In this document: piece after piece, positions 61,451 to 64,000 of the stretch | Layout of the letters: the number at the start of each line of letters is the position of its first letter | Position numbering within the stretch: position 1 is the stretch's first letter | Assembly (NCBI GenBank): GCA_903813345.2 | Contig: CAIIXF020000009.1 | Location: forward strand, 27,502,740-27,566,739 | DNA: 64,000 bases | Origin: Owenia fusiformis | Taxonomy: Eukaryota; Annelida; Polychaeta; Sabellida; Oweniidae | Reading direction: 5' to 3' | Made by a program: the position numbers and the translations under genes | Notes under the pieces: model-generated | What the model saw: the letters and a program-made list of their open reading frames with translations, nothing else | What the model was told of the DNA's origin: nothing | Databases searched by the model: none

Positions 61451-64000
61451 TTTAAAGACATATTCAAATAGATTTAATACTACGAAAATGTAACATATAG
61501 GGTAGCTAATGAGATTTCCTGTGTCAAATTGATTAATTTTGTAAAGATCCTCGTTCTTATGTAAACCAATGGGGAACGAAATTACTTGGCATCTATTCAC
61601 AAAAACGGTCAAATATAATGATGGGGAAAATTAAATGATTGAAAATTCAATAATATTTTGTTTTCAATGTATATATTAATTATATTCTAACGATGTATAG
61701 GATTTAAATTGAAAATAATTTGAGACCGTCGGTTGACATCATATTGGTCTACCATAACGACCAATCACATAGATTGTTATTCAATCATTGTTTTGGGTAC
61801 ATCTGTCCAAGTTTCAAGAAGATTGGTTCAATGAGTATTGAAATGGCTGCATCACTTCTGGACCACCCTGTATATTTTTTAAAATAACTAAACAGGTTAG
61901 TGGTAATATATTTGTCCTCTAGGATTTTACGTAAAATGCATTTTTGTAACGGTTTTATATCATCAAAAATATGATTCCCAGTCGAATTTGGATCTCTTGT
62001 TTTAGATCCATGTCGCATCGATTTTAGTAGCTCTTGAGAGGATAGCTCTATCTGTTCTGCACTGATCACTTTCTAGCTTGCCCCAAAGGAAATACGACCA
62101 TAATTAAAACGTGTATGGTATCAGACCAAATCCCTACAATGGGATATCAAGGTTATCTTCCCAATTTCCCAATCATGTGATGACACAAATGAAATTACCG
62201 ACGCTTTAAAGTTAATTAATGTTACTAAAACGGTGTTTCACTTTGAAAAAAGTAGCTTACATCCGTTGGGCCATCGCCATTGTACAGTCTATACCTTGTT
62301 AACCTTGAGTTGTTAACTTCTTATTTTGACAGACTAAAGCAATTTAAGAATCTGCATCTATACAATCGAATAATAACTTGTACTACCAGCTATTTTAATT
62401 AGGTGTCATTAATTAAATATATCCGAGTAATCATCCTGAACGTATTGATTACTGCTAAACCGAAATGGCAATTGATCTGCTATTCAAATATGTGTCTCAA
62501 TGCCCTTGTAATCTCTCTGAACTAACATTCATTGCAGTTGGTATCACATTCCTTTCAATTGGCCCCAGAAGCTTCGATTTTTACTGTTCAACTCAATCTT
62601 ATGGTATAGTACTTGTAATAACTCTTGAATTGTTATATTCCACTTACATATAATATGTTATAGAATATCTGCTGTTTCTGCTAAACCTATTTAGATAAGC
62701 TTTATGTCTGCCAATAGTATCAATTAAGATGTAATTGTCGCTAATGAAAACACTGACAATAGTTGCGTATAAGTCAAAAAGAAATTATTTTTAATTAATT
62801 GTTGAAAACATAAACTTAATTTTACTTTGACCACTTGGATAGAAGTTCGAAAAATCTAGACGGGATGCAGAATGGGAAACAGTAGGAAATGACTAGCTGT
62901 AAAATCGAAAAATATCTTAGAATCGCGGTCTGTAAATTTTTAAATAGACGATATGTATTGAACCTTTATGATCAATATACCAAATTTCAAGAGTAGCGGC
63001 CAACTTTGAGATACAAAGGCCCATACAATCCCCCAAAGCGTTAGTATTGGGAAATCGAGTTGGACAGATTATATTTTGTTTCTAAATTTGATTTTGGGTC
63101 TTATAAACTTTATCCTCCCTTTGAAACCAGAATTAATGATTTTCTTTTTTACTTCTAGAACATTATCGAATTATTGGTTACGCAATAAGAAACATATCAC
63201 CTGAATCAACATCTTAATTAAAACGTACAAAAACACAAGTTGAGATTTACGCCCCAAACCAATAAGAATATCAAAATATGATATGTTCCTGACAGAATCA
63301 GAAATCGTAGCACTGAAACAAAAGTAAATCAAATCTTGCAATAGCTCAGTTCAACGAATTCAAGAGATGTCGATATATTCGATCAAATTGTATGTTGAAT
63401 TGTGGACATTCCTTATTACAATTCAAAACACGGCGTTGCCTTGGGAATTCATGTCACAACAAAGGATCCCCGATCTATGATGAGATGTGTGAATAAAAGA
63501 TTCAGTTCAATAAAACCAAACTATTGGATTTTTCGTCCATTGTTATCTTGGTGTTATAGTTTTTGACCACCTATTTTTACCTCAGAAATGTTCATATCCA
63601 AAATCTATTTATCTTTTTTCTTGAAATTTTCATGTTTTTCTTAGATTGATATGTCCCGAGACAAATATTTGTCAATCAGCTCATTTACAAAAATGTCGGT
63701 CATCTATCACATGTTATTTGTGGTATTATTAATGATAATGATGTATCTTCAACAGTCTTAAATCTTCAATGTTGATTTCCATCTCTTTTTCTCTTTTTTC
63801 TCTTTTTCTGTCATTCGTCATTTGAGTTATCAATTAAAAAGTTGTCATTATCTGAGATATCGTAAGAATGGTATGCTCCCCCCCCTCATAAGTTTTTACT
63901 TTACAATAGTTTGAAAATGCATGACACAGTACATTTAATTAAAAAGCTTTGCTTAATACGTGATCCAAAAGGAAACTTCCGGGTGCAAAAAGAGGAGGTG
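61451..64000. other. no recognisable gene; mariner-type end at 61870
   Basis: CCACCCTG followed by TA at 61871 with an upstream GCAGCCATTTC-complement stretch is a Tc1/mariner-type terminus; its partner was not found. A minus-strand frame at 61785-62069 runs into this end and has no known motif. A C-run at about 63877 is followed by the repeat shared with 60030. Confidence 0.45.

Noticed and set aside
61785-62069. 94-codon minus-strand frame
   Set aside because: It runs into a mariner-type terminal repeat; no recognisable domain, so it is not called a gene.

Overview
This is a eukaryotic, animal nuclear window: AT-rich, with short exons separated by introns that carry GT..AG borders, and very dense in inverted-repeat transposons and tandem repeats. 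The gene set (two astacin metalloproteases, a secreted ferritin-fold protein, an intronless noggin-like BMP antagonist) and the abundance of MITE/foldback elements suggest a marine invertebrate, most likely a lophotrochozoan such as a bivalve. The taxon is an inference only. There is no CRISPR array or operon, and I could not support any tRNA or rRNA gene.

Layout. 0-12 kb: two tandem astacin genes on the + strand. The first lacks its 5' exons, which lie off the window. The second is complete, with 7 exons and 320 residues. 12.5-17.2 kb: a 6-exon minus-strand gene, convergent with the second astacin, encoding a 222-residue secreted ferritin-like protein whose ferroxidase residues are mostly replaced. 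17.2-55 kb: no host gene that I can support. This is a graveyard of nested elements: long-arm foldbacks (17.7-19.5, 28.5-29.7, 47.3-48.9 kb), a 4.6 kb inverted-repeat unit (33.8-38.4 kb) holding a mariner-like element that itself holds a broken LINE, and an 8.2 kb inverted-repeat unit (41.6-49.8 kb) holding mariner-like elements and a foldback. 55.1-55.9 kb: the noggin-like gene in one exon. 56-64 kb: another foldback, a MITE expanded inside by a 96-bp tandem array, and a 61-bp tandem array.

The protein genes are all predicted to be secreted, but nothing shows that they act together. The most notable points are: (1) foldbacks with CACGG-type termini and exact 5-bp target duplications, which look like non-autonomous Transib (RAG1-related) elements; (2) paralogous empty sites inside the same window that confirm or support nested insertions; (3) a noggin domain split by a roughly 65-residue basic insert; (4) a ferritin fold without an intact iron-oxidation site; (5) MITEs whose interiors have become minisatellites. 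Exon structures were derived by hand from splice signals, reading frame and family motifs. No database search was possible.
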